From assembly GCF_001442805.1 (NCBI RefSeq), contig NZ_CP011131.1, positions 2,108,001 through 2,172,000 of the forward strand: DNA of 64,000 bases, in the 5' to 3' direction. The notes under the pieces are model-generated. The model ran no database searches. It was not told where the DNA came from and was given only the letters and a program-made list of their open reading frames with translations. Position 1 is the stretch's first letter, and every line of letters begins with the position of its first letter. Source of the stretch: Lysobacter gummosus. GTDB taxonomy: Bacteria > Pseudomonadota > Gammaproteobacteria > Xanthomonadales > Xanthomonadaceae. The position numbers and the translations under genes are program-made. Below, in pieces: positions 17,476 to 24,092 of the stretch.

Positions 17476-19395
17476 TTACGGGCAAGAGGGATTGCAGGCC
17501 GTCACGTCCACGCTGAATTCGCCATGGGTCCGGTTGGTGTCCCGCTGGCGGGTGAAGTGCTGCTTGATCTGCATGACGTCTTTCTTCGCGCCGATGCGGG
17601 TCACCACGAACTCGGCCGGGCCGTCGTTGAAGGCGCGCTGGAAAATTGTGTGCGCGCCGGGGTAGGGCAGTTCGTAGTCGGTCACGTTCGGGAACATCGA
17701 CAACGGCGAGAGCGTCACCTGCCTCACTGTCGTGTACTTGTCCTTGAAGTCCACGACCGCCGGCTGCAGTTCGATGCGCAACCGGTCGCCGCGCAACTCG
17801 CCGCGCACCGGAATGCGGAAGAACGCCGGCGCCAGCGAACGCACCATCGTGCCGCCCTTGTCCATCATGATGCTGCCCGGGTCGTAGCCCGAGTAACCGC
17901 CGTCGTTGAGCATGTTGCCGGCGAGCGGTTCGATGCGGGTCTGGTGGAACACGGTGCCTTTCGCGAATTTCGGGAACAGCACGCGGATGGCGTCGTCCTT
18001 CGACTTGAACAGCGAGGCGTTGCCGATCAGTTCGCCGCTCAGTGGGATCGCCGCGCCCGTGGCGCCTTTGGGATAGCGAAGGATCAACTGCCCGCTGGTC
18101 TTGATCCGGAACCACCACCACGGCGCGCCGATCTTCGATACGACGCCCTTCATCTCCGCCGCGACCGGGCCGGTGAAGGTCTGGCAGTAACGGTCGAAAT
18201 AGCGATTGGCGGCGTAGCCGACCAGATCGTTGGCGACCTTCGGCAAGGCCAGTCCGCTCCAGCCCGAAGCGTAGGTCAGCGAAAACTTCCACAGGCTTTC
18301 GATGGTTTGCTGCACGGCCGGCACCTTGTCCGCGCCGGAAATTTGCCCGATCAACTTGGTCGGCACGTTCTCCTTCAACCAGCCCTCGATGAGTTGCCCG
18401 GGCGTGGTGACCAGGCCCAGGCTGAAGTCGACGAACTTCAGCGCGTTGATGACGATGTCGAGCTGATCGCAGACCACGTTGCCGTGCTGCAGCTTGGCCA
18501 GCACCTGCTTGGATTGCTGGTTGGACTGCCTGGCTTTCTCCTGCCATTCGCTCAGTTGGCGGCGCAGCGGCTCGGCGGCTTGGCGGATGCGCGGACTGAG
18601 GCTGCGCAGACGGTTGAACGGCTCGATCGATTTCACCCAGCCCGGCGCTTGTCCGCGCGGTTGTGCGGACTGCATCGCCTTGCGTAGCTCACCGAGCTTG
18701 TTCTTGAACTCGTCCTTGGCCGGCGAATCGGGCAGCGCCTGGATGTGTTGGTCCACCAGGTCCACGGTCTGGTACGTGGTCTCGGACAGTTGCCGGGCTT
18801 CCTGTTCGATTTCCTTCGGCGACAAGGGTTCGCACAGCATGACCGGGTCGACCACGTCGAATTCGCTCTTGGCGCCGACCGTGCCGGCATTGGCGAGGAT
18901 CTGATGCATGCCGGTGACACTGGGCGTGTAGACGGTTTCGAAGGTGCCCGAGTTGCGGATGTCGACCTGCAGGACGGTCGGCGGTTGCGGACGCATCTGG
19001 TCGCTCATGGGCTGCGCGCCGGTGTCCATTTCCTGCGTGCCGGCCGGGCAGCCTTGATCGGGCGGGCCGGGCGGCTCTTTCTTTTGCCGCGAGGTGACGG
19101 TGACCGACAAGGTTTTGCCCGCCAGCGCCAGCGAGGCGACGCCGCGGATCTTGACCGGCCTGCCCATGGCGGTGGTGTAGGGCTGGCCGGGCACCGGCGC
19201 GGTCCAGGCCTGGCCCAGCGCGAGATCGCCGGGGACGGCTTCCACATACAGATCGACATCGCGCGGCTGCATGGCCTGGACGCCGTCGTCGTCGGCGCCG
19301 CCGGCGGGCGGCTGCGCCATGGCCGCGGGCAGGGTCAACAAAGCGCCGGCCAGGCAGACGGCGATGCGGGCGCTGATGCGCGAAGTCGTCGCCAT
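17476..19395 (-). CDS. Exported protein of unknown function, beta-sandwich plus helical middle
   Basis: A 639-residue protein, not recognised. A signal peptide (IAVCLAGALLTLPAAMA) precedes a beta-rich region (about 45-200) with three cysteines. A helical, coiled-coil-prone stretch (about 200-330: PKEIEQEARQLSETTYQTVD, LRRQLSEWQEKARQSNQQSK) and a further beta-rich C-terminal half (FRIPVRGELRGDRLRIELQP) ending in CNPSCP follow. The start codon is 4 bp after the stop of the upstream DUF3617-like gene, so they form one transcript with the OmpA gene 37 bp downstream. An envelope or periplasmic role is inferred from this company only. Confidence 0.78.
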   Translation of the reverse strand: MATTSRISARIAVCLAGALLTLPAAMAQPPAGGADDDGVQAMQPRDVDLYVEAVPGDLALGQAWTAPVPGQPYTTAMGRPVKIRGVASLALAGKTLSVTVTSRQKKEPPGPPDQGCPAGTQEMDTGAQPMSDQMRPQPPTVLQVDIRNSGTFETVYTPSVTGMHQILANAGTVGAKSEFDVVDPVMLCEPLSPKEIEQEARQLSETTYQTVDLVDQHIQALPDSPAKDEFKNKLGELRKAMQSAQPRGQAPGWVKSIEPFNRLRSLSPRIRQAAEPLRRQLSEWQEKARQSNQQSKQVLAKLQHGNVVCDQLDIVINALKFVDFSLGLVTTPGQLIEGWLKENVPTKLIGQISGADKVPAVQQTIESLWKFSLTYASGWSGLALPKVANDLVGYAANRYFDRYCQTFTGPVAAEMKGVVSKIGAPWWWFRIKTSGQLILRYPKGATGAAIPLSGELIGNASLFKSKDDAIRVLFPKFAKGTVFHQTRIEPLAGNMLNDGGYSGYDPGSIMMDKGGTMVRSLAPAFFRIPVRGELRGDRLRIELQPAVVDFKDKYTTVRQVTLSPLSMFPNVTDYELPYPGAHTIFQRAFNDGPAEFVVTRIGAKKDVMQIKQHFTRQRDTNRTHGEFSVDVTACNPSCP

Positions 19396-19398
19396 GTC

Positions 19399-20031
19399 TC
19401 AGCTTCCGCTCGCGGCCGAGATCAGCGCCGCCGGCAGTTCGGCCGCATGCATCTCGTCCTGGCCGTAGGCCTGGGTGTAGACCTTGCCCGGGGCTTGCTC
19501 GGGCCGGCAGCGGCCGACCCATTCGGCGAAGTGGCTGCTCTTGTCGTTGCTCTCCACCGCGGCCGTGCCGCGTTGGACGACGACGTCGCGGAAGTAGAGG
19601 TTGTTGCTGTCGATGCGCACGCGCGAGGTGACGGTGCGATCCGGGTAGCGGCATTGGGTGGTGCCCAGGTACAGGTCGGGCTTCGGGGTGCCGTCCTCGA
19701 CGCTGCATCGGGCTTGCCCCGCCGGCGGCGGGGGCGGGTCGATCAGCGCGGCGCTGGCGGCGTCGATGCACAGGTAGACCTTGCCGCGTTCGCTCAGTGT
19801 GTCGAACTGCACGCCTTCGACCCGCCACAGGCCGGGCTTGAGCCGGGACTTCCTCGCGCCGGCGGCGGCCGAGGCCAGCGTCTGCGCCGATGCAGTCGCC
19901 GCTTCATGGGTCTTCCAGCCGATTCCCACCGGCGCCGGGTTGGCGGCATCGGCACCGAGCCGGCCGCAGCCCAGGCCGGAGGCGGCGATGGCCAGCGTCA
20001 GGACGAGGGCGGAACGGGTCTTGGCGGTCAT
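19399..20031 (-). CDS. DUF3617-like exported protein
   Basis: A 210-residue protein beginning at the ATG at 20031 with GGAGAC upstream, though the frame stays open further. A hydrophobic leader (SALVLTLAIAASGLGCGRLG) contains a cysteine, but the residues before it do not make a convincing lipobox. The core resembles DUF3617: LKPGLWRVEGVQFDTLSERG, then CIDAAS, CSVEDGTPKPDLYLGTTQC and a C-terminal SHFAEWVGRCRPEQ. Members are small exported proteins of unknown function. It is the first gene of the four-gene exported-protein run. Confidence 0.75.
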   Translation of the reverse strand: MTAKTRSALVLTLAIAASGLGCGRLGADAANPAPVGIGWKTHEAATASAQTLASAAAGARKSRLKPGLWRVEGVQFDTLSERGKVYLCIDAASAALIDPPPPPAGQARCSVEDGTPKPDLYLGTTQCRYPDRTVTSRVRIDSNNLYFRDVVVQRGTAAVESNDKSSHFAEWVGRCRPEQAPGKVYTQAYGQDEMHAAELPAALISAASGS

Positions 20032-20493
20032 GGGAGTCTCCGGGGAGCGGCGCGGGGGAGCCGTCGATGGGCGCCACCGTAGTGACCGGCATTGGCGCCG
20101 GCCCGGAGGAAAACTTCCTTTTTTTGTGATTTTTCTTTTGTCGGGGCGGGAAATGCGCGCGCACAGCGACCGGCCGCACGTTTTGGTAGTGACGGCGGGA
20201 CAGGGAAGAGGTCTCGGGAGGCGGGCGAGTTGCTGGCGAAGCTGCGTGGCATTGCCGGCGGTGACGCCGGCTGAGGCCGGGGCCATGAACCCGCGGCCAT
20301 GAACCCGCGGCGCGGTGCCGATGGCTACCGATGCGCGGCGGGCGAGATCATGAGTTCATCGGGGCGAGAGCAGGGCTTGCCTGCCCGCCGGGATCGCCGG
20401 TGCGTATCGGCAATCGCGCTCCCGGCGTTGCACCGGGAGCGAATGCGGCCGGCGCGACGGCATTGCTTCAGCGACTGCCGCGCCAACCTGCGG
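20032..20493. other. Intergenic region without a supported gene
   Basis: About 460 bp between the DUF3617-like gene and the terminator of the effector gene. It contains a T-rich patch (20109-20138) and presumably the promoter for the leftward exported-protein run. The open frames crossing it lack ribosome sites and family features. Confidence 0.4.
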
Positions 20494-20520
20494 AAAAGGG
20501 CGGGCGTTCAGCGCCCGCCC
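20494..20520 (-). terminator. Rho-independent terminator of the effector gene
   Basis: Read leftwards, a 9-bp GC stem (GGGCGGGCG / CGCCCGCCC, plus-strand arms 20498-20506 and 20512-20520) is followed by TTTT. It starts 5 bp after the stop codon of the XVIPCD protein. Confidence 0.8.
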
Positions 20521-20525
20521 GTTTC

Positions 20526-21464
20526 TCAGCCGCCCATCCGTGGTCCGCTGCGGCTGGGCTCGTCCGGGTTTTGCGACAGCGCCAGCGAGCGTTGCTGATC
20601 CTGCTGCTGGTTGGCGGCATCGAGCTTGTGCAGGTTGTCCGCCAGCGGTTGCTTCACGGCCTCGGCCTTGTCCACATGCGGCCGCAGCACGTCCATCTCG
20701 TTGCCCGGGTTGGTCCACATCGCGAACACGTTGCCGTTGGTGGGGCTGGCGCGCACCTCCTGGATCTCCGGCAGCGGCGGCGTATGCAGCTTGGCCTCCA
20801 CGGCCAGGGCGCCGGCGATGCGCTCCTTGTCCTGCTGGTTGTTGTAGACGCCCGCGTCCGGGCCGAGCTTGTCCAGGCCGGCCAGGGCCTGCTTGAACAA
20901 GGGGTCGTCGCGCAGCGCGGCTTCGCGCTGCGCATCGGCGGGATGGGCGTCGTTGGCGCTGAAGGTGCGTCCGGAATTGCCCAGCCCCGGCACCGTGGGC
21001 TTGATCGACTCGTCCAGCGCGCGGCCGGAGGCCGGCGCCCAATGGCCGAAAAAGCCGTCGTTCTTCGGTTCGGGCTGGCGCGCGTCGCGCAGCACGCTGT
21101 CGGCCAGGGTGTTGGAATTCTGCAGTTGCGGGTCGTAGGGGTACTTGTCGTCCTTGGTCTGGGCGTTGGCGACCATCTGATCCCAGGTCTTGGACAGGTC
21201 CGGCCCGCTGGCGATCAGCTCGTGATACTGCTTCTGTCCCGCCGCGTTGGGATTGGTCGGATGGTCGGGATTGGTCGCATCGAAAGGCAGATTGGTCTCG
21301 ACCTGCATGCGCCCGTAGGGCAGGCCCGCCTCGGGCTCCCCGGTCCAGCCGCTGATGGTGTGCTGGTTGCCGTCCTTGTCGGTGTAAAGAAGATACTTGT
21401 GGTGATAGTCCTTCCCAAGCGCCGATCCGATATTGCGGTATCCGACTTCGATTTTCTCGTCCAT
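20526..21464 (-). CDS. Putative Xanthomonadales-type type IV secretion effector (XVIPCD protein)
   Basis: A 312-residue protein without a signal peptide. Residues about 200-300 fit the XVIPCD, the C-terminal signal recognised by the VirD4 coupling protein of the bacteria-killing X-T4SS: DPLFKQALAGLDKLG, KERIAGALAVEAKLHTPPL, EVRASPTNGNVFAMWTNPG, VDKAEAVKQPLADNLHKLD and a Gln-rich tail. The N-terminal part (HHKYLLYTDKDGNQHTISGW ... YPYDPQLQNSNTLADSVLRD) has the His and NSN arrangement of permuted NlpC/P60-like cysteine-peptidase folds, but no clear Cys; that reading is tentative. It lies 15 bp downstream of a lipoprotein gene, the usual immunity partner. A strong terminator follows. Confidence 0.72.
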   Translation of the reverse strand: MDEKIEVGYRNIGSALGKDYHHKYLLYTDKDGNQHTISGWTGEPEAGLPYGRMQVETNLPFDATNPDHPTNPNAAGQKQYHELIASGPDLSKTWDQMVANAQTKDDKYPYDPQLQNSNTLADSVLRDARQPEPKNDGFFGHWAPASGRALDESIKPTVPGLGNSGRTFSANDAHPADAQREAALRDDPLFKQALAGLDKLGPDAGVYNNQQDKERIAGALAVEAKLHTPPLPEIQEVRASPTNGNVFAMWTNPGNEMDVLRPHVDKAEAVKQPLADNLHKLDAANQQQDQQRSLALSQNPDEPSRSGPRMGG

Positions 21465-21479
21465 GGCCGGCTGCCTTCC

Positions 21480-21917
21480 TTATTGATTCTTGAGATGGAC
21501 CGCGGCGACCTTCGCCAGCTTGCCGCTGGCATCGAAGCTGAAGGTCATCACGACCGAGCGGGCGTCCGGGTCGAGCATCGCCTGCCCCTTGTTGTCGCGC
21601 ACCACCAGTTTGTCGGCCGAGTCTTCGATGATCTTCGAGCTCGGCGAGGACTTGAACGAATCGGCGACCGCGGCCTTTTCGGTTCCCAGCGGAATATGCT
21701 TGACGACGATGGCGCTGACGTCGAGCTGCTCGAAGCGAACCGGCTTCGGCGAGGAATAGATTTCTTCCAGCATGTCGTGAACTCCTGATTTCATGGCCCT
21801 ATCCCGCGTCAGATTAGCGTTTTGCGCGCCCGCCATCCCGCAGGACGACAGCGGCAGCATTGCGGCGGCGGCGATCGCGAAGGACATCGTCCAGCCGGGT
21901 AACTTGCGTATTGTCAT
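21480..21917 (-). CDS. Small lipoprotein, candidate immunity protein for the adjacent XVIPCD effector
   Basis: A 145-residue protein from the ATG at 21917 (CAGGAG upstream). The leader SFAIAAAAMLPLSSCG ends in an LSSC lipobox (lipidated Cys26). The following residues GMAG carry no inner-membrane retention Asp, so an outer-membrane or periplasmic location is expected. The mature part (KPVRFEQLDVSAIVVKHIPL, DKLVVRDNKGQAMLDPDARS, VVMTFSFDASGKLAKV) is a small alpha/beta domain with no family I recognise. X-T4SS immunity proteins are typically such lipoproteins encoded next to the effector, which supports the role; it is not proven. Confidence 0.7.
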   Translation of the reverse strand: MTIRKLPGWTMSFAIAAAAMLPLSSCGMAGAQNANLTRDRAMKSGVHDMLEEIYSSPKPVRFEQLDVSAIVVKHIPLGTEKAAVADSFKSSPSSKIIEDSADKLVVRDNKGQAMLDPDARSVVMTFSFDASGKLAKVAAVHLKNQ

Positions 21918-22070
21918 TAGGATCTCCTGCCGCATTACGGGCAATGCGTGCGCCGAGTGTAAAACCGTTTCGACACGCCTGCCGGGGCGGCGGGCTCATT
22001 GTCGTGGCCGCAAACGCCCAGTGCGGTACGCAAAGCGCGAGAACCGTGGGCGATGTCTCGTCGCGCCGGA

Positions 22071-22298
22071 TCAGCCCTTGCGCACGCAGGCCGCGCAGGC
22101 CTGCGCGTACACGCGGACCAGTTCGCGCTTCAGAGCGGCTTGTGTCTGTGCGATCTGGGTTGCATGCGAGGGCGATGCGCTCGAGTCGGTGCGCTCAGGG
22201 GCGGTGTGCGGAGAATCGGGCCGCTGCGCTCGCCGTGATCCGGACTGAGCCGGTTCGTGCCTGGACAATTCCTGGAAGGGGATCGGTCGCCGTGTCAT
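22071..22298 (-). CDS. Possible small protein, function unknown
   Basis: A 75-codon frame with GGAG seven bases before its ATG. The first 48 residues are Ser/Pro/Arg/His-rich and likely disordered. The last 27 (IAQTQAALKRELVRVYAQAC) could form an amphipathic helix ending in CAACVRKG. It lies between the two effector modules. Composition and the helix are the only support, so this may be a chance frame. Confidence 0.3.
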   Translation of the reverse strand: MTRRPIPFQELSRHEPAQSGSRRAQRPDSPHTAPERTDSSASPSHATQIAQTQAALKRELVRVYAQACAACVRKG

Positions 22299-22587
22299 GG
22301 AGGTTCTCCACGTGATTCCAATTTTCCGAAAGATACCTAATTGTTGACTACGTCATGTGGCCAACGGGAGGTCACCCAAAATCCACTTTTTCCACTGCGT
22401 TCCGTCTTTATGTCGCCAGCATGGCGACGCTTTCGCGTCATTGGGTAGTATCTGGGGTGTTGCCGGCAGGGTATAGGACGATGGCTTGCGGCCAGCATAT
22501 GTGCAGATAGTGGACAAAATATGGACGGACGGTGCCGCCCTGAACCATCACGGCTTTTCTGGGGGCCTGCTTCGGGAGGATGGAGCC
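22299..22587. other. A/T-enriched upstream region of the triplicated gene cluster
   Basis: Markedly lower in G+C than the flanking chromosome. No gene is supported. The promoter for the rightward cluster should lie here, but no convincing -35/-10 pair was found. The last 40 bases (about 22548-22587) are homologous to the region before the third gene copy. Confidence 0.4.
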
Positions 22588-22647
22588 GTGAGCAAGAACA
22601 TGAAGAACCAGGCCCCAAGGAAATTTATCTATGTCGATAAGTCCTGA
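22588..22647 (+). CDS. Possible 19-codon leader peptide overlapping the first paralogue
   Basis: Starting at GTG (22588) or the internal ATG (22600), a short frame encodes VSKNMKNQAPRKFIYVDKS. It terminates 14 bp inside the following 134-residue gene, in another frame. A closely similar frame precedes the third paralogue. The AAGGAAA Shine-Dalgarno site of the downstream gene lies inside it, so translation of one could expose or block the other. Confidence 0.35.
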   Translation: MSKNMKNQAPRKFIYVDKS

Positions 22648-23035
22648 GCTGCAAGCCAAGATTGATGCGCTCGAAGACGAAAATCTCAAGGCCAGAATTC
22701 TTCGCACGCTCAGAAGCACTGGCAAGAAGCAAGTAACGGATGAGGAAATTTACGAATCGATCTTGTCTTCCTACACGAAAGCCAAAGAGCGGCGAGCGCG
22801 GCTGAGACAGTGGCGGCCCAATGAAGTGGCAGCCTTCGCGCAGTACTTCAGGGAAAAAAGACCCGGCGACTATGCTGAATTCATAAGGCAGGAAAAGGAA
22901 TTCAAGGAGATCGAACCTGGCTTCGCCTGGGGGATTCGCCAGCTTATTTGGGAGTGGATGCCTGAATTAAATGGCGATGACTGCGACGAGTTGTTCGGCG
23001 AGTTTCGCGATTACATCAAGCTGCATTTGACCTAG
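22631..23035 (+). CDS. 134-residue cytosolic protein, paralogue 1 of 3 (candidate immunity protein)
   Basis: Not a family I recognise. There is no signal peptide, membrane segment or cysteine-rich site, so it is cytosolic. It is highly charged and helical: MSISPELQAKIDALEDENLK, VTDEEIYESILSSYTKAKER, EVAAFAQYFREKRPGDYAEF, ELFGEFRDYIKLHLT. AAGGAAA precedes the ATG. It is the first of three equal-length, gap-free paralogues directly upstream of a PIN-XVIPCD effector on the same strand. That layout suggests immunity or antitoxin proteins binding a cytosolic nuclease. One 60-base line of this gene counted by hand is 48% G+C, far below neighbouring housekeeping genes, which suggests transfer. Confidence 0.85.
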   Translation: MSISPELQAKIDALEDENLKARILRTLRSTGKKQVTDEEIYESILSSYTKAKERRARLRQWRPNEVAAFAQYFREKRPGDYAEFIRQEKEFKEIEPGFAWGIRQLIWEWMPELNGDDCDELFGEFRDYIKLHLT

Positions 23036-23072
23036 CCAAAAGATGGGCGGGTAAGGATGAGCTATCTTTTGG
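23036..23072 (+). other. Hairpin directly after paralogue 1
   Basis: CCAAAAGAT (23036-23044) and ATCTTTTGG (23064-23072) form a 9-bp perfect stem starting at the base after the TAG stop. No T run follows, so it may be an RNA-processing or stability element rather than a terminator. Confidence 0.4.
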
Positions 23073-23149
23073 CGCAACGATCCTGCTTCTAGCAACGCGC
23101 CTTTCAAGTAACCTAAGCATGAAGCGCTAGGTTTTAAGGAAATATATCT

Positions 23150-23554
23150 ATGTCCATCAGCCCTGAACTGCAAGCAAGGATCGATGCACTGGAAGACGAA
23201 AGGCTTAAGGCCGAAATTCTAGATGTGCTTACAGGGCCTGGGAAGAAGCGGGCAACCGATGAGGCGATTTACGAATCGATCGTGTCCGATTACACAGCGG
23301 GCAAAGAGCGGCAGGCCAAGTTGAGGAGGTGGCAAGACGACGAGGTGGTCGCATTCGCGTGGTATTTCAAGGAAAAGAGATCGGAAGACTATGTTGAGTT
23401 TCTGCGGCAGGAGAAGGAATCCAATGAGATCGAATCCGAACTTGCCTGGGGTGTCCGTCGCCTGATGCGGGAATGGATGCCGGACTTGAACTCCGATGAC
23501 CGTTCTGAGCTATTCAGCAAATTTCGCGATTACGTCAAGTTGAATTTGGTCTGA
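23150..23554 (+). CDS. 134-residue cytosolic protein, paralogue 2 of 3 (candidate immunity protein)
   Basis: The same length as its neighbours and aligning without gaps. By eye it is roughly 70% identical to copy 3 and somewhat less to copy 1. Conserved blocks are MSISPELQARIDALEDERLK, RATDEAIYESIVSDY, FLRQEKESNEIESELAWGVR and FRDYVKL. The central stretch (residues 47-62, DYTAGKERQAKLRRWQ) and the last 25 residues vary most among the three and could form the partner-specific surface. It is 114 bp after copy 1. Its leader lacks the mini-frame seen before copies 1 and 3 because of a TAG after ATGAAGCGC. Function unknown. Confidence 0.85.
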   Translation: MSISPELQARIDALEDERLKAEILDVLTGPGKKRATDEAIYESIVSDYTAGKERQAKLRRWQDDEVVAFAWYFKEKRSEDYVEFLRQEKESNEIESELAWGVRRLMREWMPDLNSDDRSELFSKFRDYVKLNLV

Positions 23555-23604
23555 TCAGGGAGGCGCGGATTGCCGCGAGATGAGCTGCCCCGGATTTTCT
23601 GGAA

Positions 23605-23629
23605 GCTCCATTCTCCAAGAGAATGGAGC
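23605..23629 (+). other. 11-bp hairpin before the leader frame of paralogue 3
   Basis: GCTCCATTCTC (23605-23615) and GAGAATGGAGC (23619-23629) are perfect reverse complements with a CAA loop, ending one base before the leader ATG at 23631. No T run follows. The homologous position before paralogue 1 does not form this hairpin. Confidence 0.5.
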
Positions 23630-23630
23630 C

Positions 23631-23684
23631 ATGAACAACAACATGAAGAACCAAGTCTCAAGGAAATTTCTCTATGTCCATTAG
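23631..23684 (+). CDS. Possible 17-codon leader peptide overlapping the third paralogue
   Basis: ATG at 23631 opens a frame for MNNNMKNQVSRKFLYVH, stopping at TAG 23682-23684, 11 bases inside paralogue 3. The block NMKNQxxRKFxYV is shared with the frame before paralogue 1 although the DNA differs at several positions. It may simply be a duplicated leader; translation is unproven. Confidence 0.35.
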   Translation: MNNNMKNQVSRKFLYVH

Positions 23685-24078
23685 TCCTGAACTGCAAGCA
23701 AAAATCGATGCGCTGGAAGACGAAAGGCTTAAGGCCGACATTCTTGATGTGCTTACCGGGCCTGGAAAGAGGCGGGCGACCGATGAGGCGATTTATGAAA
23801 TGATCGTGTCCAGTTACACGGAATCCAAGGAGGAATGGAGCCGGCGGAGGCAGTGGAAGGACGACGAAGTGGCTGCTTTTGCACAGTATTTCAAGGAAAA
23901 GAAGCCGGCGGATTTTGTTGAGTTCATAAGGCAGGAAAAAGAATTCAACGAGATCGAGTCGGTGCTTGCCTGGAACGTTCGTCGTCTGATATGGGAATTG
24001 ATGCCGGACTTGGATCAGTCGGACTGTACTGGGCTATTCGGTAAATTTCGCGATTACGTCAAGCTACATTTGATCTGA
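23674..24078 (+). CDS. 134-residue cytosolic protein, paralogue 3 of 3 (candidate immunity protein)
   Basis: The third paralogue, ending only 14 bp before the effector gene, and thus the one most likely to be translationally linked to it. Shared motifs are MSISPELQAKIDALEDERLK, RATDEAIYEMIVSSYTESK, EFIRQEKEFNEIESVLAW, and the C-terminus FGKFRDYVKLHLI. It differs from copy 2 mainly at residues 43-62 and 110-122. No signal peptide is visible. The leader carries both an 11-bp hairpin and the overlapping short frame. The adjacent nuclease-like effector makes a cognate immunity function the leading hypothesis. Confidence 0.86.
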   Translation: MSISPELQAKIDALEDERLKADILDVLTGPGKRRATDEAIYEMIVSSYTESKEEWSRRRQWKDDEVAAFAQYFKEKKPADFVEFIRQEKEFNEIESVLAWNVRRLIWELMPDLDQSDCTGLFGKFRDYVKLHLI

Positions 24079-24092
24079 TTAAGGAGGATCAG

